From Paracoccus albus (GTDB lineage Bacteria > Pseudomonadota > Alphaproteobacteria > Rhodobacterales > Rhodobacteraceae): a stretch of DNA of 64,000 nt. The position numbers and the translations under genes were made by a program. Below are positions 47,126 through 54,554 of the stretch, piece after piece. Location: assembly GCF_027913035.1 (NCBI RefSeq), contig NZ_CP115775.1:124001-188000 (forward strand), written 5' to 3'. Every line of letters begins with the position of its first letter. Position 1 is the first letter of the stretch. The notes under the pieces were generated by a model. It was not told the origin of the DNA. It saw only the letters and a list, made by a program, of their open reading frames with translations, and made no database searches.

Positions 47126-47638
47126 ATGACCGTGAATATTCGATACCGACTGATTCAGATCGTTGAGGTCCTGCTGTGGCTGGGTGCCATTATCGGGACC
47201 GTGCAATTTGCCTTGCGTGCCTGGGCAGTTCGAGAGCAGGGCTGGCGTACCATGCTGGACATTGCCGCACCCGGTTTGCTTGCCATCGGCGCTGCCATGG
47301 CGGGGCTGCTGGTCCTTATCGGCATTTACCACAATACCCGCCGTCACGGCGAAGCATTGGAGCGTTTGGCAAAACAGGGCGCGGGCGGCATCCGCCGTTT
47401 GCCGGGTGTCGGTCGCACCGATACCGCTGCTGCCGCGCCCATAAGCAACCGCCGCATCGCTAGTGCCACGCCCGTCAAAGAGCGGATCGCGCCTGTTGTA
47501 CCGCACACTGAGACGACAGAGGCTCACGACACCGTAGTCACAAATCAGCTTCCAAAGTCAGAGAATGAGCGCGGGACGAATGACGCGGCAGAGGCCGTGC
47601 GCCGGGGCAACACCAGACGGCTTGGCCCCGCGTCTTAA
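47126..47638 (+). CDS. Hypothetical two-helix membrane protein
   Basis: A 170-residue protein with two transmembrane helices (about residues 8-34 and 44-66) after a short MTVNIRYRL start, then a charged region and a low-complexity Ala/Pro/Thr-rich tail. An alternative in-frame ATG lies at 47099, overlapping gshA; neither has a strong ribosome-binding site. No domain is recognised. It is convergent with the DNA glycosylase gene, whose stop codon overlaps its end by 4 bp. Confidence 0.6.
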   Translation: MTVNIRYRLIQIVEVLLWLGAIIGTVQFALRAWAVREQGWRTMLDIAAPGLLAIGAAMAGLLVLIGIYHNTRRHGEALERLAKQGAGGIRRLPGVGRTDTAAAAPISNRRIASATPVKERIAPVVPHTETTEAHDTVVTNQLPKSENERGTNDAAEAVRRGNTRRLGPAS

Positions 47639-48462
47639 AGGTCCAGTTTAGCTGCCAGTGAAAGCAGATCCGCCCAGGCGTCTTTCTTGGCGATCGGATT
47701 GCGCAGCAGATAGGCTGGGTGCGTCATTGGAAGCGCAGGTCTGCCAAAAGCCTCTGTCCAGTTGCCACGCAATCGCAGAATGCCCTCGCGGTTAAGCGCA
47801 GCGGCGCAGGGCGTGTTGCCCATCAGCAGGATGACCTCTGGCCCGGCAAGCTCAACCTGTTTGCGTAGAAATGGCAGCGATAGCGCGACTTCATTGGGCT
47901 GAGGACGCCGGTTGCCCGGCGGACGCCATTTCAGGACATTGGCGATGTAGACCGACCGCGCGGCGTCGGGGACATCCCGGCCCAACCCGATGGCTGCAAG
48001 CATTCTGTCCAGCAATTGCCCCGCACGACCGACGAAGGGCAGGCCACGGGCATCCTCTTCCTCGCCGGGGGCTTCCCCGATGATCATGACACGGGCAGCA
48101 GGATTGCCGTCGGAGAAAACGAAATTCCTTGCTCCTCGCTTCAGCGCCAGCCCGTCAAAGCCCGATTGCAGTTCGGCCAGCATATCAAGCGATGTTGCCT
48201 TCGCAGCCTGTGCTTCGGCTTCGGCCACAAAGGCGGCATGATCAGGCTCTGCCTGTTTCGGCGCAGGAACCGCAGCATGGCTCTGCGGTGCGATGGCCGA
48301 CGGCGCGACAGGCTTTGGCGGAGGCGGCAGGTCCATCCGGTCAAGCGGCTCGTCCAAAATCGGCTCATCAACGCCCAGCTCTCGCTGCCATTCCAGCAAT
48401 GCCAGGGCCGTCCAGCCGTCAACTTCGGCACCGCGCCATGTCAGACCTGATTCCATGCGCAT
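47635..48462 (-). CDS. Family 4/5-like uracil-DNA glycosylase lacking Fe-S cysteines
   Basis: A 275-residue uracil-DNA glycosylase (UDG superfamily). Motif A is [20 protein letters not shown], typical of family 4/5, and motif B is [11 protein letters not shown]. Family 4 enzymes have a [4Fe-4S] cluster held by four cysteines, one group at the start of the core domain and one near the central CxPF helix. Here those positions read [10 protein letters not shown] and SLPFLRKQ, and the only Cys in the core is in NTPCAAAL, so a cluster seems impossible. The start is uncertain; 48462 (or 48456) fits family alignments. It is divergent from pyrB. Confidence 0.82.
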   Translation of the reverse strand: MRMESGLTWRGAEVDGWTALALLEWQRELGVDEPILDEPLDRMDLPPPPKPVAPSAIAPQSHAAVPAPKQAEPDHAAFVAEAEAQAAKATSLDMLAELQSGFDGLALKRGARNFVFSDGNPAARVMIIGEAPGEEEDARGLPFVGRAGQLLDRMLAAIGLGRDVPDAARSVYIANVLKWRPPGNRRPQPNEVALSLPFLRKQVELAGPEVILLMGNTPCAAALNREGILRLRGNWTEAFGRPALPMTHPAYLLRNPIAKKDAWADLLSLAAKLDL

Positions 48463-48558
48463 GAAACTACGGCCAGCAACACCTTCGGGCAAGCCCGGCC
48501 CTTGCCGCATCGGTTCCGGTTTGCGATAGAGAAGCGCAAGTCCGCAAGAGGGGTACAG

Positions 48559-49524
48559 ATGACGTTCCGCGCACGCCACCTGCTGGGTATCGAGCCCCTG
48601 TCACCACCGGAAATCACCTCTGTTCTCGACCTTGCCGAAAGCTATGTCGATCTGAACCGGCGCACGATCAAGCATTCGGATGCGCTTGAGGGTATGACAC
48701 AGATTAACATGTTCTTCGAAAACTCGACCCGCACCCAGTCAAGCTTTGAACTGGCAGGCAAAAGGCTTGGTGCGGATGTGATGAATATGTCGGTCGCGCA
48801 CTCGTCGGTGAAGAAGGGTGAGACGCTGATTGATACCGCGCTAACCCTGAACGCAATGCATCCCGATCTGCTGGTCGTGCGGCATCCTCAGTCAGGGGCG
48901 GTCAATCTGCTGGCGGAAAAGGTGAATTGCGCGGTCCTTAACGCGGGCGACGGACGGCATGAGCATCCGACGCAAGCCTTGCTGGACGCTTTGACGATAA
49001 GGCGTGCCAAGGGCCGCTTGCACCGTCTGACCGTGGCGATCTGCGGCGACATTGCGCACAGCAGGGTTGCGCGGTCGAATCTGATTTTGCTCGGCAAAAT
49101 GGAGAGCAGAATTCGCCTTGTCGGGCCATCAACTCTGATGCCCTCGGGCGTGGGCGAGTTCGGCTGCGAGGTCTACGAGGATATGCGTGAGGGGCTTCAG
49201 GACGCAGACGTCGTCATGATGCTGCGCCTTCAGAGAGAACGGATGGATGGCGGTTTCATCCCGTCCGAGCGCGAATACTATCACCGCTGGGGGCTTGATG
49301 CCGACAAGCTGTCACATGCCAAGCCCGACGCAATTGTCATGCATCCAGGCCCGATGAACCGTGGCGTCGAAATCGACGGCACAATCGCCGATGACATCAA
49401 CCGAAGCGTTATTCAGGATCAGGTCGAAATGGGCGTCGCCGTTCGCATGGCCGCGATGGACCTGCTGGCGCGAAACCTGCGGGCAGAGCGGGGGGCCAAA
49501 GCCTCTGGTGGCGATCATGTCTGA
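48559..49524 (+). CDS. pyrB: Aspartate carbamoyltransferase catalytic subunit
   Basis: Condenses aspartate and carbamoyl phosphate in de novo pyrimidine synthesis. The 321-residue protein has the carbamoyl-phosphate motif [32 protein letters not shown] and [13 protein letters not shown]. No regulatory pyrI is adjacent. The next genes are a PH-domain-like protein, a small ORF and a dihydroorotase homologue that lacks the metal-binding residues. In pseudomonads such a pseudo-dihydroorotase is required to assemble the ATCase dodecamer. The ATG at 48559 is set by [18 protein letters not shown]. Confidence 0.96.
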   Translation: MTFRARHLLGIEPLSPPEITSVLDLAESYVDLNRRTIKHSDALEGMTQINMFFENSTRTQSSFELAGKRLGADVMNMSVAHSSVKKGETLIDTALTLNAMHPDLLVVRHPQSGAVNLLAEKVNCAVLNAGDGRHEHPTQALLDALTIRRAKGRLHRLTVAICGDIAHSRVARSNLILLGKMESRIRLVGPSTLMPSGVGEFGCEVYEDMREGLQDADVVMMLRLQRERMDGGFIPSEREYYHRWGLDADKLSHAKPDAIVMHPGPMNRGVEIDGTIADDINRSVIQDQVEMGVAVRMAAMDLLARNLRAERGAKASGGDHV

Positions 49525-50080
49525 ACCGGATCTTGTCAGCGCGTCAGAGGGCGCATCGTACCACCCCGGCTGGCAGGGCATTCTGGAGCCGGGCGAGCGT
49601 ATTCTGTGGCAGGGGGAACCCGACAGCCGTTTCCGGCTTGAATTTAAAAGCCTTGGCGGCACGTTTCCGGCGCTCTTCTTCGTCTGTTTTTCGCTGTTCT
49701 GGATGTATCAGGCCGCGCAAGGCAGCATTTTCTTTGCAATGTTCGGCCTGTTCTTTCTTGTGATCGGTCTGCGTGATCTGCTGACCCCGATCTTTGGGCC
49801 TTCCTTCCTGCGCTCGCGGACATGGTATACGCTGACTGATCGCCGGGCGATTGTCGCGACGGATGTGCCGATGCGTGGTCGTAAGTTGAGCAGCTTTCCC
49901 ATCGACCGCGATACGCCCGTTGAATATGTCGACGGCAATCCGCCCTCGATCTATTTCGGCCATTCAGCGGTAGATCGCAGCCAACGCGGCGGGTTTCAGT
50001 ACATTGCTGATGCCGACAAGGTGATGGCAATGATCCGCGATATTCAGCGCACACCCACTGTAGATAGGGCCGACCCATGA
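49517..50080 (+). CDS. PH-domain-like membrane protein in the pyrimidine operon
   Basis: A 187-residue protein with two hydrophobic helices ([16 protein letters not shown] and ... [18 protein letters not shown], about residues 50-95) followed by a bacterial PH-like half: [30 protein letters not shown]. The start [19 protein letters not shown] overlaps pyrB by 8 bp. Function unknown; the family (bPH/DUF304-like) is widespread in alphaproteobacteria. Location inside pyrB-pyrC' suggests either a structural role or simple cotranscription. Confidence 0.78.
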   Translation: MSEPDLVSASEGASYHPGWQGILEPGERILWQGEPDSRFRLEFKSLGGTFPALFFVCFSLFWMYQAAQGSIFFAMFGLFFLVIGLRDLLTPIFGPSFLRSRTWYTLTDRRAIVATDVPMRGRKLSSFPIDRDTPVEYVDGNPPSIYFGHSAVDRSQRGGFQYIADADKVMAMIRDIQRTPTVDRADP

Positions 50081-50298
50081 GACAGACCAGCTTATGGGGC
50101 AAGCGGCGGTTGGCCTCATCGCCGATCACGAGCGAAGCAAGTTTTCGCATGTTCAAGGCCCACCGGTCATCACTCCGTTTTAACGAAAGGCCGCAAAAAG
50201 CTGCCTTCGTCCAAACTATCACGAACTGTTGCGAGGCAATCACCGACGCCCCGGAAGTTTTTGAGCTGCTGAAGCGCATCCAGAAGGACGCCGTATGA
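50077..50298 (+). CDS. Small hypothetical protein between PH-domain gene and pyrC'
   Basis: A 73-residue basic ORF ([20 protein letters not shown]...). It is joined to its neighbours by four-base ATGA overlaps on both sides, at 50077-50080 and 50295-50298. That exact fit between two coupled genes suggests translation. Residues TITNCCEAITDAPEVFELLK form an amphipathic helix. No domain or signal is recognised. It may be non-conserved; comparison with related genomes would settle this. Confidence 0.5.
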   Translation: MRQTSLWGKRRLASSPITSEASFRMFKAHRSSLRFNERPQKAAFVQTITNCCEAITDAPEVFELLKRIQKDAV

Positions 50299-51557
50299 TT
50301 CTGCATTTTACAAACGCCCGACTGATAGATCCGGCTTCTGATGACGTCGCAGAGGGCTCTCTGACCGTCGAAGATGGCTGCATCACGGCGCGAAATGAAG
50401 ATGCGCCCGAGGGTGCCGAACTGGTCGATTGTGGGGGTCGTTGTCTGGCGCCCGGTATTGTGGACTGGGGCGTCAAGATCGGCGAGCCGGGCGAACGTCA
50501 CAAGGAATCTTATGCCACCGCGGGTCGCGCCGCAGCGGCCGGTGGAGTGACGACAATGATCGTGCGTCCTGATACGCTGCCACCCGTCGACAGCCCGGAA
50601 AGCCTTGATTTTGTGATCAAACGCGCAAGCGATTCCGTCGTTCGGGTCAGGCATATGTCTGCGCTGACCAAGGCGCGCGACGGGCGCGAGATGGTGGAGA
50701 TGGCGTTTCTGCGCGATGCGGGTGCCTTAGCTTTCACCGATGGCGTGCGGGTGGTGTCCGACAACAAGCTGCTGGGCCGCTGCATGACCTATGCAAAAGG
50801 GCTTGATGCTCTGATCGTCGGGCATCCGCAGGATCCGGGCCTTTCGAAAGGGGCAGCGGCCACAAAGGGGAAATTCGCCTCGCTCTACGGAATTCCCGAT
50901 GTGTCGCATCTTGCGGAACGGATGGGGCTGGATCGGGACCTCAGTCTCGTTGCCATGACAGGCGGGCGCTACCACGCCGATCAGATCACGACAGCGGACG
51001 CGCTTCCTTCGCTGCGACGCGCGAAGGCTTCGGGGCTGGACGTGACCGCCGGCATCTCGATCCATCATCTGACACTGAACGAATTCGACGTCGGCGATTA
51101 CCGAACCTTCTTCCGCTTCACACCGCCGCTGAGGTCAGAGGATGACCGGCTGGCGATGGTGCAAGCCGTGGCCGATGGCGATATAGACGTGATCGCATCC
51201 TTCCACACACCTCAGGACGAAGAATCAAAGCGGCTGCCCTTTGCCGAGGCTGCACCCGGCGCGGTCGGTTTGCAGACCTTGCTGCCTGCCGCGCTGCGGT
51301 TGTTCCATCAGGGCGGCCTCAGCCTGCCGCAGCTGTTCAGGGCACTGTCACGCAATCCTGCGCGTCGTCTCGGCCTGGACGGCGGGCGTCTGGATAGGGG
51401 CGCGCCCGCCGACCTTGTGCTGTTCGATCCGGATGCGCCGTTTATTCTTGACCGCTTTGCCTTGCTGTCGAAATCGAAAAACACGCCTTTCGACGGCGCA
51501 AGGATGCAGGGACGTGTTATTGGCACGTGGATTGGCGGCGAAAGGGTCTTCGGATGA
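50295..51557 (+). CDS. pyrC: Dihydroorotase homologue, probably non-catalytic (PyrC'-like)
   Basis: A 420-residue amidohydrolase-fold protein in the dihydroorotase family. The metal-binding HxH at the end of strand 1 (normally DxHxHLREPG) is DWGVKIGEPG here: Asp57 is kept, but Gly59 and Lys61 replace both histidines. The catalytic Asp of the C-terminal TDHAPH motif is Phe303 in ASFHTPQDE. Some landmarks remain, such as SIHHLTLNEFD and PPLRSEDD. A catalytically dead PyrC' is therefore likely, as known for Pseudomonas, where it scaffolds ATCase. A separate active dihydroorotase should exist elsewhere. Confidence 0.88.
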   Translation: MILHFTNARLIDPASDDVAEGSLTVEDGCITARNEDAPEGAELVDCGGRCLAPGIVDWGVKIGEPGERHKESYATAGRAAAAGGVTTMIVRPDTLPPVDSPESLDFVIKRASDSVVRVRHMSALTKARDGREMVEMAFLRDAGALAFTDGVRVVSDNKLLGRCMTYAKGLDALIVGHPQDPGLSKGAAATKGKFASLYGIPDVSHLAERMGLDRDLSLVAMTGGRYHADQITTADALPSLRRAKASGLDVTAGISIHHLTLNEFDVGDYRTFFRFTPPLRSEDDRLAMVQAVADGDIDVIASFHTPQDEESKRLPFAEAAPGAVGLQTLLPAALRLFHQGGLSLPQLFRALSRNPARRLGLDGGRLDRGAPADLVLFDPDAPFILDRFALLSKSKNTPFDGARMQGRVIGTWIGGERVFG

Positions 51558-52138
51558 GCGCAGTTATTTGGATCGTCCTCGGCTATCTCATCGGATCGAT
51601 CCCGTTTGGCATCCTGATCACTCGGGCTCTTGGTCTTGGCGACTTACGGGCAATCGGCTCTGGAAATATCGGCGCGACGAATGTGCTGCGTACAGGAAAC
51701 AAGCCAGCTGCGCTTGCGACTTTGCTGCTGGATAGCGGCAAGGGAGCGATTGCAGTGCTTCTTGGTCGTTATTTTGGCGGGGAAGCCGCCGGTATTCTGG
51801 CGGGTGCCGCTGCTTTTCTGGGGCACTGCTTTCCTGTCTGGCTGGGTTTTCGCGGCGGCAAGGGCGTTGCAACCTTTCTGGGAACGCTGATCGCAATGTC
51901 ATGGCCTGTGGGGCTGATCGCCTGCGCGACATGGCTGGCGGTTGCGGTGATCAGCCGGATCAGTTCGCTTTCAGCTTTGGTCGCTGCGGCGTCTGCGCCA
52001 TTGGTCGCGCTGATCGCGGGCCAAGGTGCCGTTGCCGGGGCTGCACTGTTCATGACCGCGCTGATTTTCCTGCGCCATCGCCAGAACATCGAGCGTATCC
52101 TTGGCGGAACAGAGCCGCGGATCGGCCGCAGGGACTGA
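51554..52138 (+). CDS. plsY: Acyl-phosphate:glycerol-3-phosphate acyltransferase PlsY
   Basis: Integral inner-membrane enzyme that acylates glycerol 3-phosphate in phospholipid synthesis. The 194-residue protein has five or more helices and family motifs GSIPFGILITRALGLGDLR, GSGNIGATNVLR, GHCFPVWLGFRGGKGVAT and FLRHRQNIERILGGTEPRIG. The ATG at 51554 overlaps the pyrC' stop (ATGA), so it is coupled to the pyrimidine operon. It is followed by a dienelactone hydrolase gene after 62 bp. Confidence 0.95.
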   Translation: MSAVIWIVLGYLIGSIPFGILITRALGLGDLRAIGSGNIGATNVLRTGNKPAALATLLLDSGKGAIAVLLGRYFGGEAAGILAGAAAFLGHCFPVWLGFRGGKGVATFLGTLIAMSWPVGLIACATWLAVAVISRISSLSALVAAASAPLVALIAGQGAVAGAALFMTALIFLRHRQNIERILGGTEPRIGRRD

Positions 52139-52200
52139 GTGTTCGGAACCCCGCAGCCTGTTTTTCCGTTGGCCTTTGTGGAGACAATGGGAGAAGCGGG

Positions 52201-52935
52201 ATGAAACATGCTTTGACGGCAATTGTCGTTCTGGCCTCAACGCCTGCATTCGCAGGCGAGGTCGTCGAATACACTTCGGATGATCGCGAGTTCGAAGGCT
52301 ACGTTGCCAAGGCGGATAGCCCAAGGGGATCGGTCGTCATCATACACGACTGGGACGGGCTGACGGATTATGAAAAGCAGCGCGCCGATATGCTGGCCGA
52401 ACAGGGCTATAACGCCTTTGCGATTGATCTTTACGGCAAGGGCGTCAGGCCCGATTCGCCCGAGGCGAACCGTGCCGAGACCGAGAAGCTGTATTCCGAC
52501 AGGGAGATGATGCGGACATTAATGACTGCGGGTCTGGAAGCTGCCGCCAGCAACGATGTCGCAACGCCGGTCGTGGCGGGTTATTGCTTTGGCGGTGCTG
52601 CTGCATTGGAATTGGCGCGGATGCAGCCAGATGGCGTGTCAGGATATGCGACTTTCCACGGCGGTCTGGAAACACCGGAAGGACAGGATTACAGCGCGGC
52701 TAAGGCGCCGATCCGGGTCTATCATGGCGGCGCGGATGAGAACCCCGACATGGCGACTTTCGCGAACTTCCTGACCGAACTCGAGGAAGCCGGGACGCCC
52801 TATGAAGCCGAGGTTTACGCGGGTGCGCCACATGCCTTCACGGTCTTCGGCTCTGATCGGTATCGCGAAGAGGCTGATCAGAAAAGCTGGGCGGACTTTC
52901 TGACGTTTCTGGGTGAGGTCAATCCGGGTCCGTAG
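52201..52935 (+). CDS. Secreted dienelactone hydrolase family protein
   Basis: An alpha/beta-hydrolase of 244 residues with a Sec signal peptide (MKHALTAIVVLASTPAFA, cleavage near residue 18). The catalytic nucleophile is a cysteine in the DLH nucleophile elbow GYCFGGAAAL, and the acid-base residues are in YHGGADENPD and GAPHAFTVFG. It fits the DLH family, which hydrolyses dienelactones, but many periplasmic relatives have unknown substrates. A GGAGAAGCGGG Shine-Dalgarno precedes the ATG. The frame is open upstream, but the signal peptide fixes the start. Confidence 0.87.
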   Translation: MKHALTAIVVLASTPAFAGEVVEYTSDDREFEGYVAKADSPRGSVVIIHDWDGLTDYEKQRADMLAEQGYNAFAIDLYGKGVRPDSPEANRAETEKLYSDREMMRTLMTAGLEAAASNDVATPVVAGYCFGGAAALELARMQPDGVSGYATFHGGLETPEGQDYSAAKAPIRVYHGGADENPDMATFANFLTELEEAGTPYEAEVYAGAPHAFTVFGSDRYREEADQKSWADFLTFLGEVNPGP

Positions 52936-53157
52936 CGTATGACCCAGGCCGGGAATAAAGGTGCGGCCCTGGGGTTGCGGGCAATCGTGCGCTATCCGAA
53001 GATCCGTTGATCCCTTTACCATGGCAGTCATTTGATCTTTGCACACAGAAACGTTTAACCATCCGGCTTGTTTGAGCACGCCGCAAGCTCTATTGCGCGT
53101 CCAACAAGTGTCGACAACTGGAACCGACACATCGCCAACTCTGAGGTTCGCAAAGAA

Positions 53158-53898
53158 ATGCTTGCAAGATCGTTATCGCCAGCATGTATGTTGGTTGCCC
53201 TGACGCTGGCTGCGTGTTCAACTGCGACTGACGGAGAGGTTAACGATCCGTATGAGGGCGCGAACCGCCGTGTCCATGCATTTAACAAGGGGCTGGACAA
53301 CAATGTTGTGAAGCCGCTGACATCACCTCTGCGCGGCGGTGAAAACGACACGTCCGAGGGGCCGATGACGGTCGTGTCCAATGTCGGCAGCAACCTTTCA
53401 CTGCCCGGGAAGGTGGTAAATGGCTTGCTGCAGGGCCGGCCCCAGCGGGCGGCGCAGAATGCCGGTCGGTTTATCGTCAACACGACACTGGGCATGGGCG
53501 GTATCCATGATCCGGCCGGGAATGAGTTCGGCCTGACAGAGGTTGATACCGACTTCGGTGAAACGCTGCATGTCTGGGGTGTTCCGGAAGGCGCCTATCT
53601 GGAGCTTCCCCTGATCGGCCCGTCGACTGAACGCGATGCCGCGGGCAGGGTTGTGGATTTTGTCATCGATCCGCTCGATCACATGATCGGAGAGCGTGAG
53701 GCAAAGGTCGCGACGGTCGTGCGACTGGGTTCAAAAGCAGGTGACCGCGCACGATTTGGGGATACTATCGACTCGATTTTGCATGAGAGTGCGGACAGCT
53801 ATGCTCAAACGCGATTGCTGTATCTTCAGCACCGCAGATACGAACTCGGGATGGAAGGCGAGGCCTATGACCCCTATGAAGACCCTTACGATGAATAG
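53158..53898 (+). CDS. mlaA: MlaA (VacJ) outer-membrane lipid asymmetry lipoprotein
   Basis: Lipoprotein that removes misplaced phospholipids from the outer leaflet of the outer membrane. The 246-residue protein has a lipoprotein signal (LVALTLAACSTATD, lipobox LAAC, lipid Cys near residue 19) and the family body: DPYEGANRRVHAFN, PQRAAQNAGRFIVNTTLGMGG, DFGETLHVWGVPEGAYLELPLIGPS. The last residues are acidic (YEDPYDE). The stop lies inside the start of mlaC, so the two are translationally coupled. The other Mla transport genes are not in the window. Confidence 0.93.
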   Translation: MLARSLSPACMLVALTLAACSTATDGEVNDPYEGANRRVHAFNKGLDNNVVKPLTSPLRGGENDTSEGPMTVVSNVGSNLSLPGKVVNGLLQGRPQRAAQNAGRFIVNTTLGMGGIHDPAGNEFGLTEVDTDFGETLHVWGVPEGAYLELPLIGPSTERDAAGRVVDFVIDPLDHMIGEREAKVATVVRLGSKAGDRARFGDTIDSILHESADSYAQTRLLYLQHRRYELGMEGEAYDPYEDPYDE

Positions 53899-54484
53899 CA
53901 GCCGTCGCGGCTTCCTTGGCCTGCTGGGCGCAGGCGCGGCATTCGTGGCGATGCCTGCCTGGGCGCTGACCACCGATCAGGCGAGCGCGCTTGTCCGGAA
54001 ATCGCTGAACGAAGTCTACGCCGTGATCAACTCCGGCAAGCAGCCCGCGCAGATGTACAAGGACTTCGAGGCCATCTTTGCCCGCTACGCCGATGTGGAT
54101 GTCATCGCCCGCTCTGCGCTTGGCCCGACCGCGCGCCAGTTGAGCGCGCAGCAATTCGCGGCCTACAAGCAAGCGTTTCAAGGCTATATCGGTCGCAAAT
54201 ATGGTGCCCGTTTCCGTGAGTTCATAGGCTCTCAGATCGAGGTGACCGGCGCTCGGCAGGTCAAATCATTCTATGCCGTCACTTCTGTCGCCAGGCTCAA
54301 TGGCCGCGCGCCGATGACGGTGGAGTGGCATGTGTCCGACAAATCGGGGCAGAGCAAGTATTTCAACATCATCATTGAAGGCGTGAACATGCTGGCGTCT
54401 GAGCGTGCCGAGATTGCGGCGCTGCTTTCCGCCAATGGTGGCGATGTCGCGGCGCTGACGGCGGCACTTCAACAGGCTGGCTGA
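53891..54484 (+). CDS. mlaC: MlaC-like phospholipid-binding protein with Tat signal
   Basis: Periplasmic carrier that shuttles phospholipid between the MlaA complex and the inner-membrane MlaFEDB transporter. The 197-residue protein has an N-terminal twin-arginine signal, NSSRRGFLGLLGAGAAFVAM, then the MlaC (Ttg2D) domain with LVRKSLNEVYAVI, IARSALGPTARQLSAQQFAAY and KSFYAVTSVARLNGRAPMTV. The ATG at 53891 gives an 8 bp overlap with mlaA; 53876 is an alternative start. Tat rather than Sec export would be unusual compared with E. coli MlaC. Confidence 0.9.
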   Translation: MNSSRRGFLGLLGAGAAFVAMPAWALTTDQASALVRKSLNEVYAVINSGKQPAQMYKDFEAIFARYADVDVIARSALGPTARQLSAQQFAAYKQAFQGYIGRKYGARFREFIGSQIEVTGARQVKSFYAVTSVARLNGRAPMTVEWHVSDKSGQSKYFNIIIEGVNMLASERAEIAALLSANGGDVAALTAALQQAG

Positions 54485-54509
54485 GCGTTAGTCATCCGCA
54501 AGAAAAAAG

Positions 54510-54545
54510 AAAAGGGCGCGTCCCAACGGCGCGCCCTTTTGGTTT
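54510..54545. terminator. Bidirectional terminator between mlaC and the PBP1A gene
   Basis: AAAGGGCGCG (54511-54520) and CGCGCCCTTT (54530-54539) form a 10-bp stem, with A-rich sequence on one side and TTGGTTTT on the other. It sits between two convergent genes. Confidence 0.8.
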
Positions 54546-54554
54546 TCAGTGAGT

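Noticed and set aside
53034..53062. Possible promoter TTGATC-17-TTAACC before mlaA
   Set aside because: The -10 has only two consensus matches, so the evidence is too weak to list.
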